DNA of 64,000 nt, from assembly GCF_002288925.2 (NCBI RefSeq), contig NW_022098031.1, positions 14,715,824 to 14,779,823 of the forward strand, given 5' to 3'. The DNA comes from Delphinapterus leucas. Taxonomy: Eukaryota > Chordata > Mammalia > Artiodactyla > Monodontidae. Made by a program: the position numbers and the translations under genes. The notes below the pieces were generated by a model that made no database searches, was not told the DNA's origin, and saw only the letters and a list, made by a program, of their open reading frames with translations. This document shows, piece after piece, positions 37,132 to 52,202 of the stretch (positions are counted from its first letter, which is position 1; each line of letters opens with the position of its first letter).

Positions 37132-37235
37132 AGGGACTTCCGTGGCAGTCCAGTGGTTAACACCCCACGCTCCCAATGCAGGGGGCATGGGTTCGACCCC
37201 TGGTCAGGGAACTAAGATTTTGTATGCCGCACGGT
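37132..37235 (+). mobile_element. CHR-1-like short SINE lacking a poly(A) tail
   Basis: The head gggacttccgtggcagtcca and B box gggttcgacccctggt are clear, but the copy stops near ccgcacggtc and abuts the DNA transposon at 37241. Confidence 0.85.
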
Positions 37236-37240
37236 CAGTG

Positions 37241-37404
37241 TCTGTGCTGCCCAATATGGTAGCCATTAGGCACAGGTGGCCGCTAGGCACTGGAAATGTA
37301 GTAGAGCAAATGAAAAGCCAAGTTTTAAATTTTATTTAGTTCCAATTCATTCAAATGTAAATAGCCACATATTGCTAGTGGCTACCATATTGGACAACGC
37401 AGCT
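37241..37404. mobile_element. Small hAT-like DNA transposon with inverted ends
   Basis: The left end gtgctgcccaatatggtagc and the right end gctaccatattggacaacgc plus agc are inverted repeats of each other, about 160 bases apart. It is a non-autonomous fossil; the family name is not assigned. Confidence 0.75.
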
Positions 37405-37959
37405 CTATACCAATATTAGGCAATGGTTATGTAGAGAATAGACCTAAAATATTCTTTCTCTAAGTTTGGATTCGTTCCTCAACTCACTACCCTGTATAAT
37501 CTCCTACTTGTGATTTCAAAATCACATTTTATTTACATGTGTAGAAAAACAAAATGCAAAGAGTTAATTAAGTGTACAAAAAAGGGTTGTTGTTTTTGGT
37601 GGTGGTCAGACTTTTAAAATATACAACAGGGAAAGTAATTTAGTTGAAAGGTGCTAAAGAGCTACATAATGTATTGCTAACTGTATGGTATCTTTTAGTA
37701 AATAATCCAAAGAGAAAATGAAAGAGTTTGTTCCATATCATATATCTGGCTCCTCTTCGTAAGCTAAAAGAGACTTCTCACCAAAATCATACTTTTCAAC
37801 CATACTGTCCATATAAAAAGGGAGATAACTGCAGAAACAATTTGAAAATGCCTAAATAACAACGTGGAAGTCTCTTACCTCTTAGATGGGAGGCATATGT
37901 ATATGGTAGGAGACATATGTATATGGGGATAACTCACTAACAGCAGCCAAGTTTGTGGA

Positions 37960-38155
37960 GAAAAGAGACACAGATCTTGGTTTGCATCTCACCCTGCGAG
38001 TTACTGGCTGTGCGTACTTTGAACAAATTACTTAACTTCTCCATAATCAAATGGTGATAGCTACACCTGCCTTGTAGATGAGTTGAAAGATTAGTGATAT
38101 GTAAAGCACCTGGCATATAGTAAGTGCTAAATCAATGACAGTTTTATTATGATGT
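37960..38155 (+). mobile_element. MIR SINE
   Basis: MIR core in order: gttactggctgtgcgtactt, gaacaaattacttaacttct, ctgccttgtagatgagttga, gcacctggcatatagtaagt. Confidence 0.8.
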
Positions 38156-38629
38156 TAGTATAATGTGAAGAAAACAGATCAGCAAAAAGGAAGTAAGCCC
38201 AAATACTTAAAAACTGGGGTAGGAATTACCTGGAATAATCATTAAATTGTAAAATTATTTTTGGTATATTTTGTTTTATGTGTATTTCAACCACACAAAA
38301 TTTAGTCAACTGTTTATCAAATGAATGAAAAAAATGGATGCTTGAATAAATGAATGAATAAATGCCTTGCCTGTTTTTAATATCATTTTGCCTCCCAAAT
38401 GGGTTGTTATCACTAAAATGGTTTTGTCACTGGCATTGTCACTAGGGATATTTTCAAAGACTCTGTAAAGAGCAGTATCAAATCAATGGTCTTTTCTAGA
38501 CTTAACAGGAGGGATTAGGGCTGATATTAAGAAACAACTTCTTGAGCAATATTACTAATGGAGCAGTTAAGAGCTTCCATCCTTAGATATTTTTAAGAAG
38601 ACAGATAATACTCCATGCTGGAAATGTCA

Positions 38630-39115
38630 TCATCTTCTGTGGTAGTTAGCTTCCAGGGTAGCCTCCATTGAACCTTACTTCCTAAGTCAATCAAGGATGG
38701 TCCTGAATATGGCTGAGGTGATGTGTGACTTCCAAGGCTATGTCGTAAAAAGCATTGCAGCTTCGGCTCCGGTCGATCAGATTGGTCACATGCTCCATGA
38801 TAAGCCAATAGCCATGCTGTGAGGAGGACACTCAAGCCATCCCATGGAGAGGCCCATGTGGCCAACAGCCTGTGCCAATCCACTGGACATGTAAGAGAGC
38901 CACCTTGAAAGCAGACTCTCCAGCTTCAAACAAGTCTTCAGATGACCACAGCCTTAGCCAACATCTGACTGCAACCTTATGAAACACTGAAACGGAAATG
39001 CCCAGTTGAGCCACTCTTGAATTCCTGACTCACAGAAATTGTGAGAGGGAATATATGACTTTTATCGTTTTAAGTCACTAAGTTTTGGGGTTATTTGATA
39101 TGCAGCCAACATATC
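38630..39115 (+). mobile_element. Ancient LTR/MER-type repeat, near full length
   Basis: A roughly 480-base old repeat starting near tggtagttagcttccagggt and ending with ttttaagtcactaagttttg and gatatgcagccaacat. Its end matches those at 8970 and 19157. It looks like an LTR of a MaLR-like family, but the name is not certain. Minus-strand open frames at 38593-39014 are by-products. Confidence 0.55.
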
Positions 39116-39344
39116 AATGGCAAACATTTATTGCTACTGTCCAAAATGTCCTGCTAATGGGCTGAACCAGATGACCATTTTTTTTTTGAACCAGATAACC
39201 ATTTAAGGTAACTTCTATCTTTGTAACATCAACCTTTTAACAGCTTATCATGTAATGAACTCAGTATCTTTTTCCTATAAAATTCCTATGAGACAAGGAG
39301 AATCAGCCAATCAAATATTTAACAAACATCCATTAAGTCTGTGG

Positions 39345-39785
39345 AATTAAAGAACATCAGCTAAAACTGGAGTCAGGACACACCTGTAGGGAGAGCTCTC
39401 ACAGCTGTGCATCATCAATTACTCCAAATTGGAAGAGACATACCCCTACATCTCTCCCACAGGAAGGTACTGCCTACTTTACTATCCAGAAGGAAGAAGA
39501 AAACCATCTTTCTGGCCAACCACAGCCCAGCCAATCAGAGACTGTAGCACCCCGGCCAATGAGAAGCCTCTATACTTTGGACTGCCAGCTTCCTCCGGTG
39601 AACTCTTTAGTTATGATAGCCCCTACCAAGGCCCCCCCTTTTCCCTATAAAAGCAAGCTCCCCTTCCATGTTCTCTGGATTTGCCTGTGGTCCACCACAG
39701 TTCCCATAACCTGAATTGCAATTCCTCTGGCTATTCCCAAATAAACTTGTTTTGCTGGTAAAGTAACTGGCTATTATTAAAGATG
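39345..39785 (+). mobile_element. Probable solo LTR of an endogenous retrovirus
   Basis: In under 220 bases there are two CCAAT boxes (39531 and 39556), a TATA box ctataaaag at 39645 and a poly(A) signal aataaa at 39740, spaced as U3, R and U5 of a retroviral LTR. No gag, pol or env sequence lies next to it, so it would be a recombination-derived solo LTR. The outer borders are approximate and no TSD was identified. Confidence 0.65.
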
Positions 39786-39949
39786 ATAAATTCAAGGTAT
39801 TACTCTAGGTGCTCTGTTGATTAAAAGGTATGATGATGCTAATGATAAAAATAACAATAATAGTAACAATAATAAGTATTACTAATATTTATTAAGCATC
39901 TACTTTAGACACTGTGCATATACTCTCATTTAACCTTAATATACATGGC

Positions 39950-40280
39950 CAAATGTTTTCCAGGAGGGTCATACCAAATTACACGCCCATCTGCAGTGTA
40001 TAAGAACAGTCACTGTATGTTTACCAGCACTTATAAACAATTTTTTAAAAATCTGATAGGTGAAAAATACAATAGTTTAATCTGCATTTCTATGATTACT
40101 AGGTCTTGACATGTTAAGCACATCAAACCTTTATCTGACATACATTACAAATATTTTCCCCCCACGTTGGTATTGCGTTTTTTTGAAATTTTTACAGTCA
40201 AGCCAATCTCTTCCTTTGTAATTTCTTCCAATTCTTTTGTAATTAGGTTCTTCTCTATTTCTAGATCAATTAAATTTTCA
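39950..40280 (-). mobile_element. Old L1 fragment
   Basis: Reverse, heavily decayed L1: ctgcatttctatgattacta, a gataggtgaaaaatac block and acatattacaaatatttt-type text near 40140. Confidence 0.6.
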
Positions 40281-40440
40281 CTTGTATTTCTTTCTAGTTT
40301 GTTTACGTTTTTTTCGTTTTTGTCTTTGAGTTTACACAGTAATTAACTTTGTTAGACTTTTGTTTTCTTCTCTATTCTCTTTTTTTTTAAGTGGAGTATA
40401 GTTGCTTTACATGGCTGTGTCAGTTTTATGTTTTGTTTTT

Positions 40441-40641
40441 GTTTTTTTTGCGGTACGCGGGCCTCTCACTGTTGTGACCTCTCCCGTTGCGGAGCACAGG
40501 CTCCGGACGCGCAGGCTCAGCGGCCGTGGCTCACGGGCCCAGCCGCTCCGCGGCATGTGGGATCTTCCCGGACCAGGGCACGAACCCGTGTCCCCTGCAT
40601 CGGCAGGCGGACTGTCAACGACTGCGCCACCAGGGAAGCCC
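40441..40641 (-). mobile_element. CHR-type SINE, short young form
   Basis: Reverse copy from gcggtacgcgggcctctcac to ccaccagggaagccc. The TSD tatgttttgttttt is at 40427-40440 and 40642-40655. The preceding agtggagtatagttgctttac is a scrap of L1 3' end. Confidence 0.95.
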
Positions 40642-40655
40642 TATGTTTTGTTTTT

Positions 40656-41799
40656 TATACATGTAATTATTTTTGTTGCAGGATACAGGGCAAAAGTCTT
40701 TTTTCCCCCATAATCATGTCTCCTTCACTTATAAATTGAATAAGTTTTCCTTTCCCCACTGATTTATGATGCCACCTTTACTATCTAAGGAATTCTTATA
40801 TTACTTGAGTATGTTTACAGTCTTTATAATCCTCTTTCAGTGTCTGTCGGTTTTGGTGCTAGTACTGCACTTTTTTGATTACTTACATCTAACTCATTCA
40901 CTAAGGACCACCACATTCTCTTCCAGGAAGCCTCCCTGATTCTCCCAAAGAGATACCATTGCTGCCTCCTTTTTCACCTTTATAACATATAAAATTTCAC
41001 CTTTACATATAAAATTTCACAGTTAACAAAGTTGATATTACCCAATTATTATATTCTTGAGAACAAGCAACAGGTATACTATATATTCATTAAAATCAAA
41101 TTATGGGATTTGCATTAAAAGGTAATGATGGCAGAACCGATCTTGTTTGACAGAAAAATGAAAACAGGTAATTCCCTCATTTGTCTAACAAAAATCATTG
41201 TGCCATCCATGATGAAAAAATTATAAAGGTGAATGAAACCTAGATTGTGCTTTAGGGAATTCACTTAGTAGGGGAAAGACAGATGAAAATATACGTGTTT
41301 AAATACACTATGACTAAAGTGTATAAAATAAAAATAACAAAGAGAAAGGTTAAAAACTAAGCGAGCAGTGGGGTAGTGTTTCAAGCAGTGGACATACCTA
41401 TGAGCTGGGTTTATGGTGTTTCTTAAATGTTTGAGGATTTGTAATTCATCTGAATGACAAAGTACATCAATTCAGATTCTTTAGCAGAAGTTGCATTAAC
41501 GTAGCCTTCATTCTGAGAACTTTTTAAGGAAGCCTAATATAGTGTGGGTAGTACGGCCAAGCCTAGGAGCAGCTCTGGTCGGAAGCCCTTTCGTTAGCAC
41601 GAACCCGAGATGACTAGAACCTGACAGAGGCGTGAATTAACCCACCACGGGTGAAAATCAGACATGGGGGTGAGAGATAAACCTTTACCCACCTGAGGCT
41701 TCTACTCTATAAACCACTTACTGGAGTTGGTTTAAAAGCAATGAGGACTACAGACTCCTTGTTGTGAGAGCTAGCACAGTTCCAAGCCCAAGGCTCACC
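40656..41799. other. DNA upstream of the KICS2 CpG island
   Basis: AT-rich, with no recognised gene or repeat. Composition becomes more GC-rich from about 41550 toward the island. Confidence 0.6.
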
Positions 41800-41856
41800 T
41801 CGCCGCGCGCCTCAGGCCCCAGCCGAGCCCCGGCCAGATGTTAGGACAAGAACTAC

Positions 41857-41893
41857 TGACGTCACGGAAACGTGACGTCACCAGCACTGACGC
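41857..41893. promoter_or_regulatory. Two perfect CRE palindromes plus a half-site
   Basis: The palindrome tgacgtca occurs at 41857-41864 and again at 41873-41880, 16 bases apart start to start, followed by a half-site tgacgc at 41888-41893. These are full consensus sites for CREB/ATF family factors. They lie about 355-375 bases upstream of the KICS2 start codon, inside the CpG island, a usual position for functional CREs. Occupancy is not shown by the sequence. Confidence 0.7.
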
Positions 41894-42086
41894 AGTCTAA
41901 CAGGGAGGGGCCTCTCAGCTCACCTCAGAACGCCTTCAGCTCCACGGAGCAGCGAGCGGGCCGCCTCGCGCTCTGCCCTGAGGGTCCGAATAGTCAGAGC
42001 TGCGGGTACCGAAGCGCCGGAGTCGCTCAGGAGCTAAGGAGCGGCCATCCCTCTCCCGCCTTGACCCTTAACCGCGTCCTCTCTAA

Positions 42087-45699
<3,613 letters not shown>

Positions 45700-45895
45700 A
45701 TTGATTATGTGCTTTGCTCCAGGTGTGTTACATACCAAATGTTATTTCATTGTGTCTTTTTAGTTTCATGTTAAAACAACAACTAAGGCTCAAAGTGGCT
45801 AAGGTTAAGTCCCGTGCACATCACACAGCTTGTAAATTTGGAAGCTGCGATTTGGAACCAAGTCTTTCAGACTTCCAGAGCTTTTAAATTTTACT
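45700..45895 (-). mobile_element. MIR SINE in KICS2 intron 1
   Basis: Reverse MIR core: acaactaaggctcaaagtgg, ctaaggttaagtcccgtgca, catcacacagcttgtaaatt. Confidence 0.75.
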
Positions 45896-46849
45896 TGGTA
45901 CTCTTGCTACCTTCGTAACCTAAGAGATTTTGTCTTAGACCTGGGCACAGAGGTCCATTTATTTCATACTATCACTTTACAAAATCTGCAAAGCTAGACT
46001 TAATATGGGTGGAGAGGAAAGGCAAACCTTCCAGGATACAGTGCTGTATGGGATGTTGGTGTCAGGGTCAATCCACCTTCACCATATGGTTTTTGCTGCT
46101 ATTAGTAGGAGAAATGATGTGAATGCTAGTCAGTCTGGGCAGTATATTGGAGAAAACGCTTTTTCAGTATCAGCAGTTTGCCTGTGAAATCAGTAGTAGT
46201 AGGGTGACCAACCCTATAGGTTTGCCCGGAGTTGCGGGGGTTTTCAGGACATGGGACTAAGGGTTTCCTGAGAAGCTAGACTTTCAGTACTAAAACCTGG
46301 AAAGTCATGGGTAAACTGGGACAAGGTGGTTGCCATAGTGGTAAGGGATATAAGATTCATTTCTTGAAATGCAAACTGGGCAATGAATTGTGAAATGTTT
46401 CATTCATTAAGAGGACATTTTACAAATGCCTTGATAAGTAATTTATACTCCTAATTGGTATGTTTAGAACAGTAACTCATTCATTAAAGCATTCTATGAA
46501 TATCAACAGAAAATTTAAAATATCATTCATCTCTGAGAGTTTTATATATTCCTAAGAATTACTGTTTTAAACCTGCCCTGTTGCTTTTTGTTCTCCTAAT
46601 GTTTTACCTCTGACCTTTGGTGGGGTACAGAATTGCTTAAGAAAACATATATGAAACTGGCCCCATAATTATTAGAAGCATAGTTGATCATGTATTAATA
46701 CAGAAGTAAAGAAATAATGTCTATGCCATTTGAACCTTTTTGGTTGTTGAAAAGAATGTATGTGGCCTTACTTTTTGGCTGATTTTCTTTGGAACCCCTG
46801 AGTTACAACATGAGTTACAGCAGCAGTTATTTATAATTGCTTCCTACTG

Positions 46850-47194
46850 TTTTTTTTTTTTTTCTATTTTCTTTTCTTTCTTTCTTTATTTTTGGCTGCT
46901 TTGGGTCTTCATTGTTGCGCATGGGCTTTCTCTAGTTGCGGCGAGCTGGGGCTATTCTTCGATGCGGTGTGCGGGCTTCTCATTGCAGTGGCTTCTCTTG
47001 TTGCGGAGTACAGGCTCTAGACGCGTGGGCTTCAGTAGTTGTGGCCCGCGGGCTCTAGAGCACAGGCTCAGTAGCTGTGGCACACGGGCTTAGTTGGTCC
47101 GCGGCATGTGGGATCTTCCTGGACCAGGGATCAAACCCATGTTCCCTGCATTAGCAGGCGTATTCTTAACCACTGCGCAACCAGAGAAGTCCCA
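46850..47194 (-). mobile_element. CHR-type SINE, long form, in KICS2 intron 1
   Basis: Reverse copy: pyrimidine-rich tail, ggctgctttgggtcttcatt, and ccagagaagtccc at the right. The probable TSD is cttcctact / cttcctatt at 46840-46848 and 47195-47203. Confidence 0.93.
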
Positions 47195-47761
47195 CTTCCT
47201 ATTCTTAATAATTCACAATATGGTGCTTATTATGACAAAAACTGTACTGTCAACCTTGTTAAGAGCACTAACAGTCCCTTTGTTCCCCTGGGATCCCAGT
47301 AGTCCGTGTTTTCCATTTTCTCATACAGCTTGAAAGGAAAACGCAACTCCAAAGCAGAAATAAAATTTTCTGATTTACCAGGAATAACAACAGTGTTTCG
47401 TAATTGGGTGTTCTCTTTTGTTTTAAATATCTTTATGTGGAAGGAGGACTTTTTAGATCCAGGTTGATGTCACTTGCAAGGTTAATCATCCTCTGAATTA
47501 GATCTGAATCCTCATTGAAGTGGGCTGGGGGAATATTGGTGCATGAATAAGGAAATTTTTTATTTGAATTTTATTTGTTTTTTTATATAGCAGGTTCTTA
47601 TTAGTTATCCATTTTATACATATAGTGTATATATGTCAATCCCAATCTCCCAATTCATCACACCACCACCCACCACTTTCCTCCCTTGGTGTCCATACGT
47701 TTGTTCTGTACATCTGTGACTCAATTTCTGCCCTGCAAACCGGTTCATCTGTACCATTTTT

Positions 47762-50700
47762 CTAGGTTCCACATATATGCGTTAATATACGATATTTGTT
47801 TTTCTCTTTCTGACTTACTTCACTCTGTATGACAGTCTCTAGATCCATCCACATCTCTACAAATGACCCAATTTTGTTCCTTTTCATGGCTGAGTAATAT
47901 TCCATCGTATATATGTACCACATCTTCTTTATCCATTCGTCTGTCGATGGGCATTTAGGCTGCTTCCATGTCCTGGCTATTGTAAGTAGTGCTGCAATGA
48001 ATATTGGGGTGCATGTATGTTTTTGAATTATGGTTTTCTCTGGGTATATGCCCAGTCGTGGGATTGTTGGGTCATATGGTAATTCCATTTTCAATTTTTT
48101 AAGGAACCTCCATACTGTTCTCCATAGTGGCTGTATCAGTTTACATTCCCACCAGCAGTGCAAGAGGGTTCCCTTTTCTCCACACCCTCTCCAGCATTTG
48201 TTGTTTGTAGATTTTCTGATGATGCCCATTCTAACTAGTGCGAGGTGATACCTCACTGTAGTTTTGATTTGCATTTCTCTAATAGTTAGTGATGCTAAGC
48301 AGCTTTTCATGTGCTTCTTGCCCATCTGTATGTCTTCTTTAGAGAAATGTCTATTTAGGTCTTCTGCCCATTTTTGGATTGGGTTGTTTGTTTTTTTCAT
48401 ATTGAGCTGCGTGAGCTGTTTATATATTTTGGAGATTAATCCTTTGTCCATTGATTCATTTGCAAGTATTTTCTCCCATTCTGAGGGTTGTCTTTTCATC
48501 TTGTTTGTAGTTTCCTTTGCTTTGCAAAAGCTTTTAAGTTTCATTAGGTCCCATTTGTTATTTTTGTTTTTATTTCCATTACTCTAGGAGGTGGATCAAA
48601 GCAGATCTTGCTGTGATTTATGTCAAAGAGTGTTCTTCCTATGTTTTCCTCTAAGAGTTTTATAGTGTCCGGTCTTACATTTAGTTCTCAGATCCATTTT
48701 GAGTTTATTTTTTATTTATTTATTTATTTTGCGGTATGCGGGCCTCTCACTGCCGTGGCCTCCCCCACTGTGGAGCACAGGTTCCGGACGTGCAGGCCCA
48801 GCGGCCATGGCTCACGGGCCCAGCCGCTTCGCGGCATGTAGAATCCTCCCAGACCAGGGCACGAACCCGTGTCCCCTGCATTGGCAGGCATTCCCTCAAC
48901 CACTGCGCCACCAGGGAAGCCCTGAGTTTATTTTTGTGTATGGTGTTAGGGAGTGTTCTAATTTCATTCTTTTACATGTAGCTGTCCAGTTTTCCCAGCA
49001 CCACTTATTGAAGAGACTGTCATTTCTCCATTGTGTATCCTTGCCTCCTTTGTCATAGATTAGTTGACCATAGGTGCATGGATTTATCTCTGTGCTTTCT
49101 ATCCTGTTCCATTGATCTATATTTCTGTTTTTGTGCCAGTACCGTATTGGCTTGATTTCTGTAGCTTTGTAGTATAGTCTGAAGTTAGGGAGTCTGACTC
49201 CTCCAGCTCCGTTTTTTTTCTCTCAAGACCGCTTTAGCTATTTGGGGTCTTTTGTGTCTCCATACAAATTTTAAGAATTTTTCTTGTAGTGCTGTAAAAA
49301 ATGCCATTGGTAAGTTGATAAGGATTGCATTGATCTGTAGATTGCTTTGGGTAGTATAGTCATTTTCACAGTATTCTTCCAATCCAAGAACATGGTATAT
49401 CTCTCCATCTGTTTGTATCATCTTTAATTTCCTTCATCAGTGTCCTATAGTTTTCTGCATACAGGTCTTTTGTCTCTTTAGGTAGGTTTATTCCTAAGTA
49501 TTTTATTCTTTTTGTTGCAGTGGTAAATGGGAGTGTTTCCTTAATTTCTCTTTCAGATTTTTCACCATTAGTGTATAGGAATGCAAGAGATTTCTGTGCA
49601 TTAATTTTGTATCCTGCAACTTTACAAAATTCATTGATTAGCTCGAGTAGCTTTCTGGTGGCATCTTTAGAATTCTCTATATATAGTATCATGTCAGTGA
49701 TAGTGACAGTTTTACTTTTTCTTTTCCGATTTGCATTACTTTTATTTCTTTTTTTTCTCTGAATGCCATGGCCAGGACTTCCAAAACTATGTTGAATAAT
49801 AGTGGCAAGAGTGGGCATCCTTGTCTTCTTCCTGATCTTAGAGGAAATGCTTTCAGTTTTTCACCATTGAGAATGATGTTTACTGTGGGTTTGTCGTATA
49901 TGGCCTTTATTATGATGAGGTAGGTTCCCTCTATGCCCACTTTCTGGAGAGTTTTTATCATAAATCGGTGTTGAATTTTGTCAAAAGCTTTTTCTGCATC
50001 TATTGAGATGATCATACGGTTTTTATTCTTCAATTTGTTAATATGGTGTATCACATTGATTGATTTGCGTATATTGAAGAATCCTTGCATCCTTGGGATA
50101 AATCCCACTTGATCATGGTGTATGATCCTTTTAATGTGTTGTTGGATTCTGTTTGCTAGTATTTTGTTGAGGATGTTTACGTCTATATTCATCAGTGATA
50201 TTGGTCTGTAATTTTCTTTTTTTGTAGTATCTTTGTCTAGTTTTGGTATCAGGGTGATGGTGGCCTCACAGAATGAGTTTGGGAGTGTTCCTTCCTCTGC
50301 GATGTTTTGGAAGAGTTTGAGAAGGATGGGTGTTAGCTCTTCTCTAAATGTTTGATAGAATTCACCTGTGAAGCCATCTGGTCCTGGACTTTTGTTTGTT
50401 GGAAGATTTTTAATCACAGTTTCAATTTCATTTTTAATCACAGTTTCAATTTCATTACTTGTGATTGGTCTGTTCATATTTTCTATTTCTTCCTGGTTCA
50501 GTCTTGGAAGGTTATACCTTTCTAAGAATTTGTCCATTTCTTCCAGGTTGTCCATTTTATTGGCATAGAGTTTCTTGTAGTAGTCTCTTAGGATGCTTTG
50601 TATTTCTGCAGTGTCTGTTGTAACTTCTCCATTTTCATTTCTAATTTTATTGATTTGAGTCCTCTCCCTCTTTTTCTTGATGAGTCTGGCTAATGGTTTA

Positions 50701-51833
50701 TCAATTTTATTTATCTTCTTAAAGAACCAGCTTTTAGCTTTATTGATCTTTGATATTGTTTTCTTTGTTTCTATTTCATTTATTCCTGCTCTGATCTTTA
50801 TGATTTCTTTCCTTCTACTAACTTTGGGTTTTGTTTGTTCTTCTTTGTCCAGTTCCTTTAGGTGTAAGGTTAGATTGTTTATTTCAGATGTTTGTTGTTT
50901 CTTGAGGTAGGATTGTATTGCTATAAACTTCCCTCTTAGAACTGCTTTTGCTGCATCCCATAGGTTTTGGATTGTCATGTTTTCATTGTCATTTGTCTCT
51001 CGGTATTTTTTCATTTCATCTTTGATTTCTTCAGTGATCTCTTTGTTATTCAGTAACATATCATTTAGCTTCCATGTGTTTGTGTTTTTTACGTTTTTTT
51101 CCCTGTAATTTATTTCTAATCTCATAGCGTTGTGGTCAGAAAAGATGCTTGATATGATTTCAATTTTCTTAAATTTACTGAGGCTTGATTTGTGACCCAA
51201 GATGTGATCTATCCTGGAGCATGTTCCGTGCGCACTTGAGAAGAAAGTGTAGTCTGCTATATTTGGATGGAATGTCCTTTAAATATCAATTAAGTCTGTT
51301 TGGTCTATTGTGTCATTTACAGCTTGTGTTTCCTTATTAATTTTCTGTTTGGATGATCTGTCCGTTGGTGTAAGTGAGGTGTTAAAGTCCCCCACTATTA
51401 TTGTGTTACTGTCCATTTCCTGTTTTATAGCTGTTAGCAGTTGCCATATGTATTGAGGTGCTCCTATGTTGGATGCATATATATTTATAATTGTTATATC
51501 TTCTTGTTGCATTGATCCCTTGATCATTATGTAGTGTCCTTCCTTGCCTCTTGTAACATTCTTTATTTTAAAGTCTATTTTATCCGATATGAGTATTGCT
51601 ACTCCAGCTTTCTTTTGATTTCCATTTGCATGGAATATTTTTTTTCCATCCCCTCACTTTCAGTCTGTATGTATCCCTAGGTGTGAAATGGGTCTCTTGT
51701 AGACAGCATATATATGGGTCTTGTTTTTGTTTCCATTCAGCGAGCCTGTGTTTGTTGGTTGGACAGGCTCCAAGCAAATGGCTAATCCATTCATGTTTAA
51801 GGTAATTGTCGATATGTATGTTCCTATGACCAT
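47762..51833 (-). pseudogene. Dead L1 ORF2 (endonuclease / reverse transcriptase)
   Basis: ORF2 starts at 51833 (MVIGTYIS) and ends at 47762. Endonuclease traces are LQETHF near 51700 and VGDFNTSL near 51400. The reverse transcriptase is seen at 49689-51200, with [20 protein letters not shown], motif [12 protein letters not shown] and motif [12 protein letters not shown]. Motif C, which should read FADD, is destroyed near 49700: the frame ends KLSLSLT and resumes in another frame as TITDMILY, consistent with a small deletion. A SINE splits the gene at 48713-48922. The C-terminal part (47762-48544) is a 260-codon open stretch including [16 protein letters not shown]. It cannot encode a working enzyme. 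Confidence 0.95.
48713..48922 (-). mobile_element. CHR-type SINE, short form, inserted in the L1
   Basis: Reverse copy from gcggtatgcgggcctctcac to ccaccagggaagccc. The TSD tgagtttattttt is at 48700-48712 and 48923-48935, within L1 ORF2. Confidence 0.95.
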
Positions 51834-51879
51834 TTTCTTAATTGTTTTGGGTTTGTTTTTGTAGGTCCTTTTCTTCTCT

Positions 51880-51979
51880 NNNNNNNNNNNNNNNNNNNNN
51901 NNNNNNNNNNNNNNNNNNNNNNNNNNNNNNNNNNNNNNNNNNNNNNNNNNNNNNNNNNNNNNNNNNNNNNNNNNNNNNN
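51880..51979. other. Assembly gap of exactly 100 N
   Basis: The gap falls at the poly(T) end of a reverse SINE inside the L1, between ORF1 and ORF2. Its real length is unknown. Confidence 0.99.
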
Positions 51980-52200
51980 TAGTTGCGGCGAGCGGGGGCC
52001 ACTCTTCATCGCGGTGCGCGGGCCTTTCGCTGTCTCGGCCTCTCTTGTTGCGGAGCACAGGCTCCAGACGCGCAGGCTCAGTAGTTGTGGCTCACGGGCC
52101 CAGTTGCTCCGCGGCATGTGGGATCTTCCCAGACCAGGGCTCGAACCCGTGTTCCCTGCATTGGCAGGCAGGTTCTCAACCACTGCGCCACCTGGGAACC
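51980..52200 (-). mobile_element. CHR-type SINE, intermediate form, next to the gap
   Basis: Reverse copy whose left part (tagttgcggcgagcgggggc) is of the long form, while the middle is shortened like the young form. It ends ccacctgggaacccc. The tail and one TSD copy are hidden in the gap. Confidence 0.9.
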
Positions 52201-52202
52201 CC

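Noticed and set aside
40402..40739. Paired 103-codon arginine-rich frames, also at 4479-4787, 18462-18885 and 62573-62942
   Set aside because: All coincide with GC-rich CHR SINE copies, which read open in several frames.
47762..48544. 260-codon open frame that could look like a gene
   Set aside because: It is the C-terminal part of a dead L1 ORF2, interrupted upstream by a SINE and frameshifts.
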